From Alphaproteobacteria bacterium (GTDB lineage Bacteria; Pseudomonadota; Alphaproteobacteria; UBA6615): a stretch of DNA of 64,000 bases. Location: contig JAJFJA010000015.1 of assembly GCA_021774445.1 (NCBI GenBank), forward strand, positions 62,001-126,000. Reading direction: 5' to 3'. The notes beneath the pieces are model-generated. The model was not told the DNA's origin. It saw only the letters and a program-made list of their open reading frames with translations, and searched no databases. A program made the translations under genes and the position numbers. Positions 52,654 to 62,415 of this stretch are shown in pieces. The first letter of the stretch is position 1. Each line of letters begins with the position of its first letter.

Positions 52654-53771
52654 ACGAGACGCCGGATCTCGATACCTACAGCTTGAAGAGTGCGACGGCC
52701 GAAGTGGTCGCGGCGCCCACACTGCCCTACCAGCCCCCTATGCCGGTACAGTATCGGCCGCGGATTGCACTGGTTGGTGCGGGCGGCATTTCCGCGGCAC
52801 ATTTGGAGGCTTATCGCGCGGTTGGCTTCGACGTCGCGGTGATTTGCAACCGGACGCTTGCCAAGGCCGAGGCCCGGCGAGATGAGTATTTTCCCGCTGC
52901 GGAGGTGACGGACGACATCGCCCGCACGCTTACCCGTGATGATATTGAAGTCGTGGACCTCACCCCGCATCCGGCAGAACGATTGGCGATGGTCGAGACT
53001 GCGCTTAAAGCGGGCAAGCATGTGCTGTCGCAAAAGCCCTTCGTGCTCGATATCGACGTCGGCTTGGGACTTGCCGATCTGGCTGACGACAACGGGGTCG
53101 TTTTGGCGGTGAATCAGAACGGCCGCTGGGCGCCGCATTTCGCTTGGATGCGCGAAGCCGTGCGGGCGGGTCTGATCGGCGATATACAATCGTGCCATCA
53201 GAGCGTGCACTGGGACCATAGCTGGATCGGCGGCACCGGCTTCGAGGAGATCGATGACCTGATCTTCTACGACTTCGCAATTCACTGGTTCGATTTCCTG
53301 ACCAGTCTGATCGGCGACCGGGCAGGGGAGGTCTACGCCACAAATGCGCGCGCCGCGGGTCAAGGCGTCCGCCCGCCGATGTTGGCGCAGGCCCTGGTCA
53401 CGTTCGACGGGGGCCAGGCTGCTCTGCTGCTCGATGCCGCAACTCGGTATGGCGCGGAGGATCGTACCTTTATTACGGGTTCAATGGGCACGGTGGCGAG
53501 CCGCGGACCGGACTTGAGCCACCAGCGGGTGGTGATGACCACCGCAGAGGGCGTGGCTAGGCCCGAACTTCAGGGGACCTGGTTCAAAGAAGGGTTTGCC
53601 GGCACCATGGGCGCCCTGCTGAAAGCGGTCGAGGAGGGCAGGCCGCCGCTGAACAACGCGCGCGACAATCTTGACGCCTTGGCGCTGGCGTTCGCGGCCA
53701 TTGGGTCGGCCCGGCAGGGCCGACCGCTGGTGCCGGGCGCCGTCCGCAGCCTTGCCGCGGCGTGTGAATAA
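52650..53771 (+). CDS. Gfo/Idh/MocA-family oxidoreductase 2
   Basis: The product is 373 residues from ATG 52650 within the previous stop. After a ~35-residue N-terminal extension comes RIALVGAGGISAAHLEAYRAVGF and KAGKHVLSQKPFVLD, where the usual EKP is QKP; then GFEEIDDLIFYDFAIHWFDFL with the catalytic His. It may act as a partner or sequential enzyme to the first Gfo/Idh protein. Confidence 0.86.
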   Translation: MNETPDLDTYSLKSATAEVVAAPTLPYQPPMPVQYRPRIALVGAGGISAAHLEAYRAVGFDVAVICNRTLAKAEARRDEYFPAAEVTDDIARTLTRDDIEVVDLTPHPAERLAMVETALKAGKHVLSQKPFVLDIDVGLGLADLADDNGVVLAVNQNGRWAPHFAWMREAVRAGLIGDIQSCHQSVHWDHSWIGGTGFEEIDDLIFYDFAIHWFDFLTSLIGDRAGEVYATNARAAGQGVRPPMLAQALVTFDGGQAALLLDAATRYGAEDRTFITGSMGTVASRGPDLSHQRVVMTTAEGVARPELQGTWFKEGFAGTMGALLKAVEEGRPPLNNARDNLDALALAFAAIGSARQGRPLVPGAVRSLAAACE

Positions 53772-53845
53772 GACGTGAATTTGGCCGGTTGTCGGCCTAT
53801 TCTTTGATCAAGCGGCCGGCGAGACGGAATAAGAGCAAAGCGCCC

Positions 53846-54574
53846 ATGGACCTGGCACGATCCTTTGATTTTTCGGACCAAGAGGTGCTGGTTGTCGGGG
53901 CGAGCCGGGGCGGTATCGGTTCGGCGATCGCTGCCGCGTTTCAAGGTGCCGGCGCCAATGTGCGCATTACCGGGGTCGAAGCGGTGCCGGTGGACGCCGA
54001 CAAGGGCCGGTATCCGTATGTCCGGCTGGATGTAACGGACCCGGCGGCGATCGCAGCCGTGGCTCAATCCACATCCCGATTGGATGTCCTAGTCAACTGC
54101 GCAGGGATCACCTCCCGCGGCGAGGAGATGGAGCCCGAGACATTCGAACGCGTCGTGAATGTCAATTTGCATGGGACGTTCCGGATCACCAGGGCCCTAT
54201 TGCCGCAGTTGAAGGCGAGCAAAGGGTGCGTGGTCAATATCGCTTCGATGTACAGTGTTTTCGGCAGCCCAAATAATCCAGCTTATGGTGCTAGCAAGGC
54301 GGCGGTGCAGCAGCTTACAAAGTCGCTGGCCATCGCGTGGGCGGAGTTCGGCATTCGGGTCAACGCGGTTGCGCCGGGGTTCATCGTGACGGAACAATCG
54401 GCGAGAAGCCGCACCGATCCGAAACATGTGGCGGCGGTTGACAGTCGGACGCCGATGGGCCGATGGGGCCAGCCGGAGGACATAGCTGGCCCGGTCCTGT
54501 TCTTAGCGTCGCCGGCGGCCGCCTTTATGACTGGGACGTCGATACCGGTCGATGGCGGCTATTCTGTCGGGTAG
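53846..54574 (+). CDS. Short-chain dehydrogenase/reductase
   Basis: The product is 242 residues from ATG 53846. [19 protein letters not shown] (GxxxGIG), [21 protein letters not shown] catalytic Ser and YGASKAA (YxxxK), and [35 protein letters not shown] standard FabG-like oxidoreductase. Probably interconverts a hydroxyl and keto group in the same sugar pathway. Confidence 0.9.
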   Translation: MDLARSFDFSDQEVLVVGASRGGIGSAIAAAFQGAGANVRITGVEAVPVDADKGRYPYVRLDVTDPAAIAAVAQSTSRLDVLVNCAGITSRGEEMEPETFERVVNVNLHGTFRITRALLPQLKASKGCVVNIASMYSVFGSPNNPAYGASKAAVQQLTKSLAIAWAEFGIRVNAVAPGFIVTEQSARSRTDPKHVAAVDSRTPMGRWGQPEDIAGPVLFLASPAAAFMTGTSIPVDGGYSVG

Positions 54575-54626
54575 TGAAAGAGGTGGCGGAAATGGCGGAA
54601 CCCGGCGGTTTGAAGGTCGCGTTTGA

Positions 54627-55778
54627 ATGACTCGTTTTGGCGACATCGGTGCCGCGGTAATCGGCAGTGGTTTCATCGGGACCGTGCATATCGAAGCGCT
54701 GCGCCGTCTCGGCGTGCGGGTGCATGGCGTCCTGGGGAGCAGTGCCGAACGTGCGGCCGAGCGCGCCCAAGCCTTCAGTGTTCCGCAGGTCTATCCGACG
54801 CTCGACGCACTTCTCGACGATCCCGATGTGGCGGTCGTGCATGTGACGTCGCCGAACCAGTTCCATTACCCGCAGGTAAAGCAGATCCTGGCGGCCGGCC
54901 GGCATGTGGTTTGTGAGAAGCCACTGGCGACCAGCGCCGCAGAGTCGGCGGAGTTGGTCGCGCTGGCGGCGGCGAGCAATCTGATCAGTGCGGTCAACTT
55001 CAACACCCGATTCTATCCGCTCAATCAACATGTTCGTCAGATGATCCGGGATGGCGAATTGGGCGATGCGCGGCTTGTCACTGGCCATTATTTGCAAGAC
55101 TGGTTGCTCTACGATACGGACTGGAATTGGCGACTGGAGCCTGAAAAGGGCGGCCGGCTGCGCGCTGTCGGCGACATCGGTTCGCATTGGATCGACCTCA
55201 CGAGTTTCATCACCGGCGAACGCGTGACGGCGGTGATGGCCGAGCTATCGACGTTCGTAAAGGTGCGCCAGCAGCCGACCGGGCCCGTCGAAACCTTCTC
55301 GCAGGAACGCTCGACCGAGACCGTGGCGCGCCAGATGACCACTGAAGACACGGCGCTCATCCTATTGCGCTATGCCAGTGGCGCGCGCGGTTCTGTGGCG
55401 ATTAGCCAAGTCAGCCCGGGCCGAAAAAATGCGCTGGAATGGCAGGTGGACGGCTCAAAATCGGCCGCTTGCTGGAATTCGGAGACGCCAGATCATTTGT
55501 GGATCGGTCATCGCGATCGGCCGAATGAAATCCTGCAGCGGGACCCGGCCCTGATGAACGATGGAGGTCGGTCTGCGGCGAGCCTGCCGGGTGGCCATGT
55601 CGAGGGCTTTGCGGACACATTCTACGCCCTCTTCCGTGAGGTCTATCAGGCCGTTGCCGCCGGTGGCGCGCCGAAAGATCCTGTTTATGCGTCATTCGAA
55701 GACGGGCATTATGAGATGCTTATCGGTGACGCCGTCGCCCGCAGTGCCGAAGAGGGTTGCTGGGCAGAGGTCGGCTAG
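54627..55778 (+). CDS. Gfo/Idh/MocA-family oxidoreductase 3
   Basis: The product is 383 residues. [23 protein letters not shown] (GxGxxG), [30 protein letters not shown] (EKP), then [17 protein letters not shown] with the catalytic His. A third member of the family in one operon implies successive oxidations/epimerisation of a sugar, as in inositol-like catabolism. Confidence 0.9.
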   Translation: MTRFGDIGAAVIGSGFIGTVHIEALRRLGVRVHGVLGSSAERAAERAQAFSVPQVYPTLDALLDDPDVAVVHVTSPNQFHYPQVKQILAAGRHVVCEKPLATSAAESAELVALAAASNLISAVNFNTRFYPLNQHVRQMIRDGELGDARLVTGHYLQDWLLYDTDWNWRLEPEKGGRLRAVGDIGSHWIDLTSFITGERVTAVMAELSTFVKVRQQPTGPVETFSQERSTETVARQMTTEDTALILLRYASGARGSVAISQVSPGRKNALEWQVDGSKSAACWNSETPDHLWIGHRDRPNEILQRDPALMNDGGRSAASLPGGHVEGFADTFYALFREVYQAVAAGGAPKDPVYASFEDGHYEMLIGDAVARSAEEGCWAEVG

Positions 55779-55808
55779 CCAGGGTGGGAAACAACGAATG
55801 AGGCGAAG

Positions 55809-56723
55809 GTGGAACTCGGTTTTTTGACGGCACCATTTCCCGACACGCCGCTTATGGAGGTGGCGGACTGGGCCACTTCGGTAGGTTTCGAGACGCTTGA
55901 AATCGCGTGCTGGCCACGTTCGACCGGACCAACGCGCCGGTACGCCGGTACCACGCATATCGATGTCGCCGAGACGTCGCCGGCACAGGCGTCTGAGATT
56001 GTCGCCGAGTTGGCGGGAAAGGACATTACGGTCTCGGGGCTTGGTTACTACCCGAACCCGTTGCATCCGGATCCGTCGCATCGCGAGACGGCCATCGGCC
56101 ATCTGAAGAAGGTGATCGTGACGGCCGGCGCGATGGGTGTGCCGGTGGTCAACACGTTCTGCGGCGGCGACGCGTCGAAACATGTGGATGCGAATTGGGA
56201 CATAGCGCTCACAGTTTGGCCCGATATCGTTGCCTATGCCCGTGACAATGGCGTCAAAATCACGTTTGAGAATTGTCCGATGATCTTCAGCTATGACGAG
56301 TGGCCGGGGGGGCACAATATCGCCCATTCGCCCTATGTCTGGCGGCGCATCATCGAAGCGTGGGGAGACACGGTGGGGCTCAATTACGACCCCAGCCATC
56401 TAGTCTGGCTGATGATCGATCAACAGCGCTTCATCAAGGAATTCGGCCCCAACATACTGCATATGCAGGCTAAAGACGTGATGATCGATCGCGATGGTCT
56501 GTATGAACGTGGTACGTTCTCTTCCGGTATGGGCTGGCAGATCCCCCGCATGCCGGGATTGGGGGATGTCGAGTGGCCGGCGATCTTTTCCGGCCTTTAT
56601 CGTGCCGGCTATGACGGCCCCATCATTATCGAACATGAAGATCGTGAGTTCGAAGGCACGGACGAACTGGTGAAACGCGGTTTCCTGCTGGCCCGCGACG
56701 TTTTGCGTCCCTACGTCAAGTGA
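55809..56723 (+). CDS. Sugar phosphate isomerase/epimerase (xylose-isomerase-like TIM barrel)
   Basis: The product is 304 residues from GTG 55809. AP-endonuclease-2-type barrel: EIACWP, VVNTFCGGD, VKITFENCPM with metal-binding Glu, GLNYDPSHLVWLM with Asp/His, LHMQAKD and IIIEHED with the final Glu. The conserved Glu/Asp/His metal ligands look complete. It could act as a keto-sugar epimerase/isomerase or an inosose dehydratase-like enzyme. Confidence 0.86.
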   Translation: MELGFLTAPFPDTPLMEVADWATSVGFETLEIACWPRSTGPTRRYAGTTHIDVAETSPAQASEIVAELAGKDITVSGLGYYPNPLHPDPSHRETAIGHLKKVIVTAGAMGVPVVNTFCGGDASKHVDANWDIALTVWPDIVAYARDNGVKITFENCPMIFSYDEWPGGHNIAHSPYVWRRIIEAWGDTVGLNYDPSHLVWLMIDQQRFIKEFGPNILHMQAKDVMIDRDGLYERGTFSSGMGWQIPRMPGLGDVEWPAIFSGLYRAGYDGPIIIEHEDREFEGTDELVKRGFLLARDVLRPYVK

Positions 56724-56817
56724 GTCATCATGACATTAAATGAGTCCTTACCAACCGCCTATATCGGGCACTGCAACTAGATCACGACAGATCAAAAAAC
56801 ATGGAGTCGGAGGAATG

Positions 56818-57846
56818 ATGAAGTTTTTGCCATATGCCGCGATTGGTGCACTCGCCCTAGCGGGCATGGGCACGGCGATCGCTCAGGACGGCAGCTATAC
56901 AATCGGCGTTTCAAACACAGTGCAGGGTAACGGCTGGCGTGAGGAAATGGTCTGCGCCATCAAGGCTCAGGCGCTGGCCTCGGGTAAGGTCGAGTCACTC
57001 AACATCGCGCACCGTAACACCGATGCCGCGGGTCAGCTCGAAGATATCCGCAACCTTATCCAAGCCGGCGTCGATGCCATCGTCGTCAACCCCGCCAATC
57101 CGGAAGGTATTAATCCGGCGATCAAAGAGGCGACGGACGCAGGTATCGTCGTCGTGGCCGTCGACCAGGCGGTGACGGAGCAGTCGGCCTTCGTGCTTTC
57201 GAACAACCAGGAGGAATACGCTTATTTAGGCGCCAAATGGCTGTTCGAACAGTTGGGTGGGGACGGCACGGTCGTCTATATGCGCGGTGCAGCGGGCGCT
57301 TCGGCTGACGACGACCGTGACGCGGGCTTTAAGCGCGCGCTGGCGGAGTTCCCCGGTATCAAGGTTGCGCATGAGGTCTTCACCGGCTGGCAGCAGGACC
57401 AAGGCAAGCAGCAGATCCTCGACTACATCGCAACGGGCATCCCGTTCGATGGTGTTTGGACGTCCGGCATCGACAATGTCATCGTCGATGCCTTCGTCGA
57501 ATCCGACGTGCCTCTGGTGCCTATCGTGGGGGCGGACAATGCTGGATTTGTCGGTCAGTTGAACAGCGTCGAGGGCCTCGTCGGCGCGGCGGTGACCAAT
57601 CCTGGTTCGATCGGCGGCGCGGGCGTGACGCTCGCGGTGCGTATTCTTGATGGCGAGACGCCCGGTTCACGCACGGTCCTGGTAGACCCCGAGCTGTGGG
57701 AGAATGTGACGGCGGACGGGCGCGCCAAGCTGGCCGCCGCGGCGGATCCGTCACTCGATCCGGAGTGGCCGGTCAGCATCTCCGTGCCCGAATGGACGAA
57801 CTATAGTAAGGCACAGATCATCGCGTGCGCGGGTCCCGGCGAGTAA
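56818..57846 (+). CDS. Sugar ABC transporter substrate-binding protein (RbsB type)
   Basis: The product is 342 residues; ATG 56818 has the better spacing to GGAGG, and ATG 56815 is in frame. A signal peptide (MKFLPYAAIGALALAGMGTAIAQ) precedes a periplasmic-binding-protein type-I fold: IGVSNTVQGNGWREEMVCAIKAQA, NLIQAGVDAIVVNPANPEGINPAI, VVVAVDQAV, GDGTVVYMRGAAGASADDDRDAGFKRAL, and FDGVWTSGIDNVIVDA. Ligand probably a monosaccharide or cyclitol. Confidence 0.93.
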   Translation: MKFLPYAAIGALALAGMGTAIAQDGSYTIGVSNTVQGNGWREEMVCAIKAQALASGKVESLNIAHRNTDAAGQLEDIRNLIQAGVDAIVVNPANPEGINPAIKEATDAGIVVVAVDQAVTEQSAFVLSNNQEEYAYLGAKWLFEQLGGDGTVVYMRGAAGASADDDRDAGFKRALAEFPGIKVAHEVFTGWQQDQGKQQILDYIATGIPFDGVWTSGIDNVIVDAFVESDVPLVPIVGADNAGFVGQLNSVEGLVGAAVTNPGSIGGAGVTLAVRILDGETPGSRTVLVDPELWENVTADGRAKLAAAADPSLDPEWPVSISVPEWTNYSKAQIIACAGPGE

Positions 57847-57870
57847 CTCGAAGGCACGATCTTAGGGCGG

Positions 57871-57898
57871 GGGGGTGCGAGTTAAGCTTCGCACCTCC
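57871..57898 (+). other. Intercistronic stem-loop after the substrate-binding gene
   Basis: GGGGGTGCGA (57871-57880) pairs with TCGCACCTCC (57889-57898) with one G:T, loop GTTAAGCT; no T-tract. It lies in the 91-bp gap between the binding-protein gene and the ATPase gene, the same position as the hairpin in the other ABC operon. It likely stabilises the binding-protein mRNA. Confidence 0.65.
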
Positions 57899-57937
57899 AC
57901 GCCCGTCTGATGGGGGCGATGTGAGGCACCTGTACCT

Positions 57938-59488
57938 GTGACCAGCGAGTCGCTCCTGGACGCTTCCGGCGTCTGCAAGAGTTATGGGCCGGTCGCCGCG
58001 CTTCGCGATGCGTCGCTTACGGTCGGACCCGGCGAGGTTCATGCGCTTGTGGGGGCCAATGGCGCCGGTAAGTCGACCCTGGTAAAGATCTTGACCGGCG
58101 CCGTCCGACCGGACTCCGGGCGTATTCTTATTCGCGGACGAGACCGCAAGGTGCATTCTCCGGCGGAGGCGCGGCGCAGCGGCTTAGTCTCGGTCTACCA
58201 AGAGCCGGCCCTGATCCCAGATCTGGATGTCGCCGACAATCTCCGTCTCACCGGAACACCGGTCGACCCTTTCATGAAATGGGTTCGGGCTCTGGGTATC
58301 GACAAGCTCGACCTGTTTGAGACGGCGCGCGATTTGCCGCTTGCCGTATTGCGTATTCTCGATCTCGCGCGCGCCCTGGCGATCGAACCCGACGTGCTGT
58401 TGCTTGATGAAATGACCGCTGCTTTGCCGGCGAACCTGGCGGAAAAGGTCCTTGATGTCGTGCGGCGACAATGTGAGACAGGCCGGTCGGTGATCTTCAT
58501 CTCGCATCGATTCTTGGAGATCTCAGCACTTTGCGACCGTGCGACCGTCTTGCGCGATGGCGAGACTGTGGGTGTTGTCGATGTTGAAGCCGGGGTCGAA
58601 GAGCAGATCGTCGAACTGATGCTGGGTACGCGGACCGAATTAGGGCGAGCGGCTGGCAAACCCCAACAATCAGCCGGCGACCGGAGGCCGGAGGGGGAGA
58701 CCCCGCGCCTTCGCATCAGTAATCTGGGTGCCGGGACAAAACTCGAGGACGTTTCCTTCGATCTGCAGGTCGGCGAAGTCCTGGGTGTCATCGCCCTGGA
58801 AGGGCAGGGCCAGGACGAGCTATTTGGCGTCCTCTCCGGCTCTCGGCGCGCCTTGACCGGCAAGATCGAGGTTGATGGTACCGAAGCGCGCTTTCGCCAT
58901 CCGGCCGATGCGATCCGGGCGGGCCTTGTGTATGTGCCCAGCAACCGCGTCGATGCCCTGCTTATGCAGCGCTCCGTCCGGGAGAACATCGCCTTGCCTT
59001 TCTGTGCCGGCGCCTGGGGGCCGATCGATATGGCGAAGGAGAATGTCCGCGTCGACGGTGCCATCGAGCGCCTGCAGATCGATACGCGGGCCCAGGGAGA
59101 AGTGCAGCGACTGTCAGGCGGAAACCAACAGAAGGTGACGATCGCGCGGTGGATCGCCACAGGCGTACAAACGCTTCTGTGCTTCGACCCGACCCGCGGC
59201 ATCGATATTCGCACCAAGCGTGAGATCTATTCGCTGTTGCGAGAGCTCGCCGCGCAAGGTTCATCCGTGCTGCTCTACACGTCGGAGCTGGAGGAGGTGC
59301 AGCTTGTCTGCGATCGTGCCGTCGTTATCTTCGGTGGACGCGTCGTCGATGTCCTGCCGGCCGATATCGCCAATGAACCGACGCTGATGCGGGCCGCCTA
59401 TGGTCTGCCGCGAGAGGTGTCGAGTGACGCAATTCCCGGCTCGGCGCCTGCTCACGGTGCGTCCGGGATTGAGCTGGGTCCCGCATGA
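57938..59488 (+). CDS. Sugar ABC transporter ATPase, two-domain RbsA type
   Basis: The product is 516 residues from GTG 57938. Two ATPase domains. In the first, Walker A GANGAGKST and Walker B VLLLDEMTAALP are good but the signature is degenerate (LPLAVLRILDLARAL instead of LSVGQQQ). In the second, Walker A is the usual degenerate version (ALEGQGQDELFG) and the signature LSGGNQQKVTIARW is intact. Such asymmetry means one composite ATP site may be inactive. ATGA overlap with the first permease. Confidence 0.92.
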   Translation: MTSESLLDASGVCKSYGPVAALRDASLTVGPGEVHALVGANGAGKSTLVKILTGAVRPDSGRILIRGRDRKVHSPAEARRSGLVSVYQEPALIPDLDVADNLRLTGTPVDPFMKWVRALGIDKLDLFETARDLPLAVLRILDLARALAIEPDVLLLDEMTAALPANLAEKVLDVVRRQCETGRSVIFISHRFLEISALCDRATVLRDGETVGVVDVEAGVEEQIVELMLGTRTELGRAAGKPQQSAGDRRPEGETPRLRISNLGAGTKLEDVSFDLQVGEVLGVIALEGQGQDELFGVLSGSRRALTGKIEVDGTEARFRHPADAIRAGLVYVPSNRVDALLMQRSVRENIALPFCAGAWGPIDMAKENVRVDGAIERLQIDTRAQGEVQRLSGGNQQKVTIARWIATGVQTLLCFDPTRGIDIRTKREIYSLLRELAAQGSSVLLYTSELEEVQLVCDRAVVIFGGRVVDVLPADIANEPTLMRAAYGLPREVSSDAIPGSAPAHGASGIELGPA

Positions 59489-60459
59489 CCCAGACTGTCC
59501 GTCGTCATGGCTGGGCCATAGGCTTGTTTGCGTTGCTCGTTTTGCTGCTGATCATTACCAAGCTCATTCAACCCGGTTATGGTGCTTCCGGCATCGGCTC
59601 GCTCGCCCGCGCGGCGCTGCCATTCGCTTTTGCGACCGCGGCGCAGGTTATTGTCGTCATCGCCGGGGGTATCGATCTTTCGATTGCCTCGATGATGGCG
59701 GTTACCAGCGTTACGGCGGCGGCAATGATGGACGGCGCGAGCGAGGAATTCGCGGTGGTCGTCGTCCTATTCGTGCTGCTCCTCGGTATCGCCATGGGCA
59801 TGATCAACGGGATCCTGGTGGTCCTTACGCGGGTGCCCGATATTGTTGTGACGCTGGCGATGCTCTTTGTGTGGGAGGGCGTGGCGTTGCTGATCCTGCG
59901 GGCGCCCGGCGGTGCCGCTGCCGAGTGGCTCAAGGGCATCATTGTCGGTACAGCCGGAATTCCCGGATTGCCTGCCGAGATCACCGCGTGGATCCCGAAG
60001 GCGCTGCTGGTTCTGGTCGTTTGCCTGGGAATCGTCTGGCTGCCGCTAAGACGCTCCCGCCTCGGTTTGTCGATCTATGCCGTCGGCAGCGACGCCCTTG
60101 CAGCCTTCAGAAGCGGTGTCGCCGTCAATCGTACTAAGGTCGTGGCTTACGCCGTGGCCGGGCTGTTCGCCGCGATGGGTGGTTTGGTCCTCACCATGAG
60201 TACGGGTATTGGGGCGCCGATCCCCGGCCCATACCTGCTGGCCAGTGTCGCCGCGGTTGTGCTGGGCGGTGTCGCGCTGGGTGGGGGTAGGGGCGGTCTC
60301 TTGGGCCCGATTATCGCGGTATTTATTCTGCGCCTCGTCCGCACCGACCTGACCTTGCTGTCGGTCGATCCCAACATCACGACGGTCATAGAGGGAACGA
60401 TCATGGTCGTTGTCGTGATCCTCGGCGGCCTGGTTGCGTTGAGGGGGAGGTCCGCATGA
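59485..60459 (+). CDS. Sugar ABC transporter permease 1 (RbsC type)
   Basis: The product is 324 residues with about nine or ten membrane segments (AIGLFALLVLLLIITKLIQ, VIVVIAGGIDLSIASMMAV...). The IDLSIASMMAV segment and GVALGGGRGGLLGP are hallmarks of RbsC/AraH permeases. ATGA overlap at both ends. Confidence 0.93.
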   Translation: MTQTVRRHGWAIGLFALLVLLLIITKLIQPGYGASGIGSLARAALPFAFATAAQVIVVIAGGIDLSIASMMAVTSVTAAAMMDGASEEFAVVVVLFVLLLGIAMGMINGILVVLTRVPDIVVTLAMLFVWEGVALLILRAPGGAAAEWLKGIIVGTAGIPGLPAEITAWIPKALLVLVVCLGIVWLPLRRSRLGLSIYAVGSDALAAFRSGVAVNRTKVVAYAVAGLFAAMGGLVLTMSTGIGAPIPGPYLLASVAAVVLGGVALGGGRGGLLGPIIAVFILRLVRTDLTLLSVDPNITTVIEGTIMVVVVILGGLVALRGRSA

Positions 60460-61436
60460 GCACCGGTACCGCCGTGGCTATCCCAATCGGCCGCCGACTG
60501 CGGCGCTTCCTGCGGGATCAACCGCTGGTTCCCCTGATTGTCCTGCTGGTCGGCTTGGTCATTGTCCTTGAGGTCCTTAGACCGGGCATCGTCAATGAGC
60601 GTTGGATCGCCAACACCATCAAGTTTGCGATTCCCTTGGCGATTCTGGCGTCGTGCCAAACGCTGACCATGCTTACTGGGGGCATCGATCTTTCCGTCGG
60701 CATCGTCGCCACAGTGAGCGCTTTCGTTATGGCGACGCAGGTGACGACTCATGACCCGGCGATCGCTATCGCCATATCGCTGTTGCCTGCCATCCTGATC
60801 GGCCTTGCGAACGGTATCGGCGCCGGTGTGTTTCGCGTCCATCCGCTGATCATGACCCTAGGCCTGAGCCTGATCGCCACCGGTGGTCTGCAGGTCTATC
60901 AGCGAACCGTGCTGGCGACGGGCTCGGCGATTCCGGACTCTTTGGCGTGGCTGGGAACTGGTCGAACTAATGGTGTCCCCAATTCGCTTGTCCTATTCGT
61001 GCCACTTGCCGCAGTGATTATCCTCGGACTTCGGCGCACAGGCTTTGGACGGCTGCTCTATGCGATCGGTGATAACGAGAACGCGGCCCGCCTATCCGGG
61101 GTGCGCGCCTGGCAAGTGATTGTCGTCCTTTATGCGCTGTCGGGTTTGCTGGCCGGCATCGCGGGACTGGTTTATGTGGGGTTGATCAAAGCCCCCTCGT
61201 TGTCGCTTGCGGTGCCGCTGTTGCTACCGTCGGTGGCCGCCGCGGTCATCGGCGGTACGTCGATATTCGGCGGCCGCGGCGGTTACGGTGGTACAATCGT
61301 GGGCGCGCTTATTTTGACGGTGCTGACGACATTACTGACCGTGCTGCAGGTGCCCGAAGGCGCCCGACGGATCCTTTTCGGCTTCATAATCCTGGCTGTT
61401 ACGGCCGCTCATGTCCGGATAACGGAAGACTCCTGA
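60456..61436 (+). CDS. Sugar ABC transporter permease 2 (RbsC type)
   Basis: The product is 326 residues. Hallmarks LTGGIDLSVGIVATVSAFVMA and VIGGTSIFGGRGGYGGTIVGA. It probably forms a heterodimeric channel with permease 1. Last gene of the plus-strand operon, convergent with the Rieske-protein gene, 10 bp apart. Confidence 0.93.
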   Translation: MSTGTAVAIPIGRRLRRFLRDQPLVPLIVLLVGLVIVLEVLRPGIVNERWIANTIKFAIPLAILASCQTLTMLTGGIDLSVGIVATVSAFVMATQVTTHDPAIAIAISLLPAILIGLANGIGAGVFRVHPLIMTLGLSLIATGGLQVYQRTVLATGSAIPDSLAWLGTGRTNGVPNSLVLFVPLAAVIILGLRRTGFGRLLYAIGDNENAARLSGVRAWQVIVVLYALSGLLAGIAGLVYVGLIKAPSLSLAVPLLLPSVAAAVIGGTSIFGGRGGYGGTIVGALILTVLTTLLTVLQVPEGARRILFGFIILAVTAAHVRITEDS

Positions 61437-61446
61437 AAGGGCGTGG

Positions 61447-62415
61447 TCACGTATTGACGCGCCCTGCCATGGCCGCCGACCAGCGGGTCGCGAATGGGGG
61501 TGAGATACGGGACGACAAAATAGCATCGGTGCCGCCGCCCCGGGCCGTGGCGCGAATCTCCTGCTGGCGCTCTACCGCGTCTGCGTTCGCCAGCTCCGAG
61601 CGCGTGTCCAACAAGCTCCGCCAATACTGCGTGCGGCTCGCCGGTAGGTCGGCTGCGAGATGCAGGACCTGATGGATCTCGGTCTTGGTGAAGGTCCGCG
61701 GCATGACGATCTGCACCAGCGAGGCTTCCGGTGATCGGAACAGGACCAAGGTCGGCCAATGCCAGGCCCAAGCCCGATCGCCGTCTTGATGAATGATGGC
61801 GGTGTCGCCGCGTGGTGGGCGTGGGGTGAAATCCCGTGACCAGCTACCTGGGCCGTCGAGCAACGCGCCGACGACCGCTTTCCAATTGGCGGCCAGGCTG
61901 TGAACAGTGTCGGCGGCGTGGCCATGGCCGTCATCGGGCAAGGTCGTCGCTATGTCGGCGAGGGCGGTGTCGAGCCGCGGTGCCTGCGGCTGCAGATTAA
62001 GGAACACCAGCGGGCCTGCCCGCGCGCTATTGATCGCGTCGAGCCGATATTCCGTGGTCTCCAAATCGGGCGGGCAGACCGCGGGCGGCGCGTGCACGAG
62101 CCGCCCGGCGAAGTCGTAGGTCCAGCCGTGGTATCGGCAGCGCATGGTTTCGCAGTGGCCCCGACCATTCTCCAGTACCGGCAGCTGCTGATGGCGGCAG
62201 ATGTTGCGGAAGGCGCGAAGCTCGCCAACTTCGTCGCGGATCAGAAAGGCCGGCCAGCCACCCAGGCCGACACTAAGGTAATCCCCAGCGCTCGCCAGGC
62301 CATCGTCGCGGCCGACCGCTAACCACTCGCGGGCGAAGATCTCGCGACGCTCGGTCTGGAAAACATCGGGGTCGACAAAGGCGGCTGGCGGAAGATGGCT
62401 ATCCGATTGCCCCAT
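61447..62415 (-). CDS. Rieske-type protein related to ring-hydroxylating/demethylating oxygenases, apparently without the mononuclear iron site
   Basis: The product is 322 residues from ATG 62415, one-base overlap with the permease stop. The Rieske cluster is intact: NICRHQQLP with Cys73 and His75, then MRCRYHGWTYD with Cys93 and His96, 17 residues apart. In active oxygenases the catalytic domain next shows NWK...E/D-x-YH-x4-H. Here the NWK at 177-179 is followed by AVVGALLDGPGSWSRD with no histidines, so the 2-His-1-carboxylate site seems lost. The C-terminus is also short (oxygenases have 350-430 residues). It may be an electron-transfer or vestigial protein. Context suggests methylated-amine metabolism, as with GbcA, but this is speculative. 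Confidence 0.72.
   Translation of the reverse strand: MGQSDSHLPPAAFVDPDVFQTERREIFAREWLAVGRDDGLASAGDYLSVGLGGWPAFLIRDEVGELRAFRNICRHQQLPVLENGRGHCETMRCRYHGWTYDFAGRLVHAPPAVCPPDLETTEYRLDAINSARAGPLVFLNLQPQAPRLDTALADIATTLPDDGHGHAADTVHSLAANWKAVVGALLDGPGSWSRDFTPRPPRGDTAIIHQDGDRAWAWHWPTLVLFRSPEASLVQIVMPRTFTKTEIHQVLHLAADLPASRTQYWRSLLDTRSELANADAVERQQEIRATARGGGTDAILSSRISPPFATRWSAAMAGRVNT

Noticed and set aside
56724..56734. GTCAT-C-ATGAC palindrome before the RbsB-type gene
   Set aside because: Short, just past the previous stop, and not repeated elsewhere; too little to call an operator.
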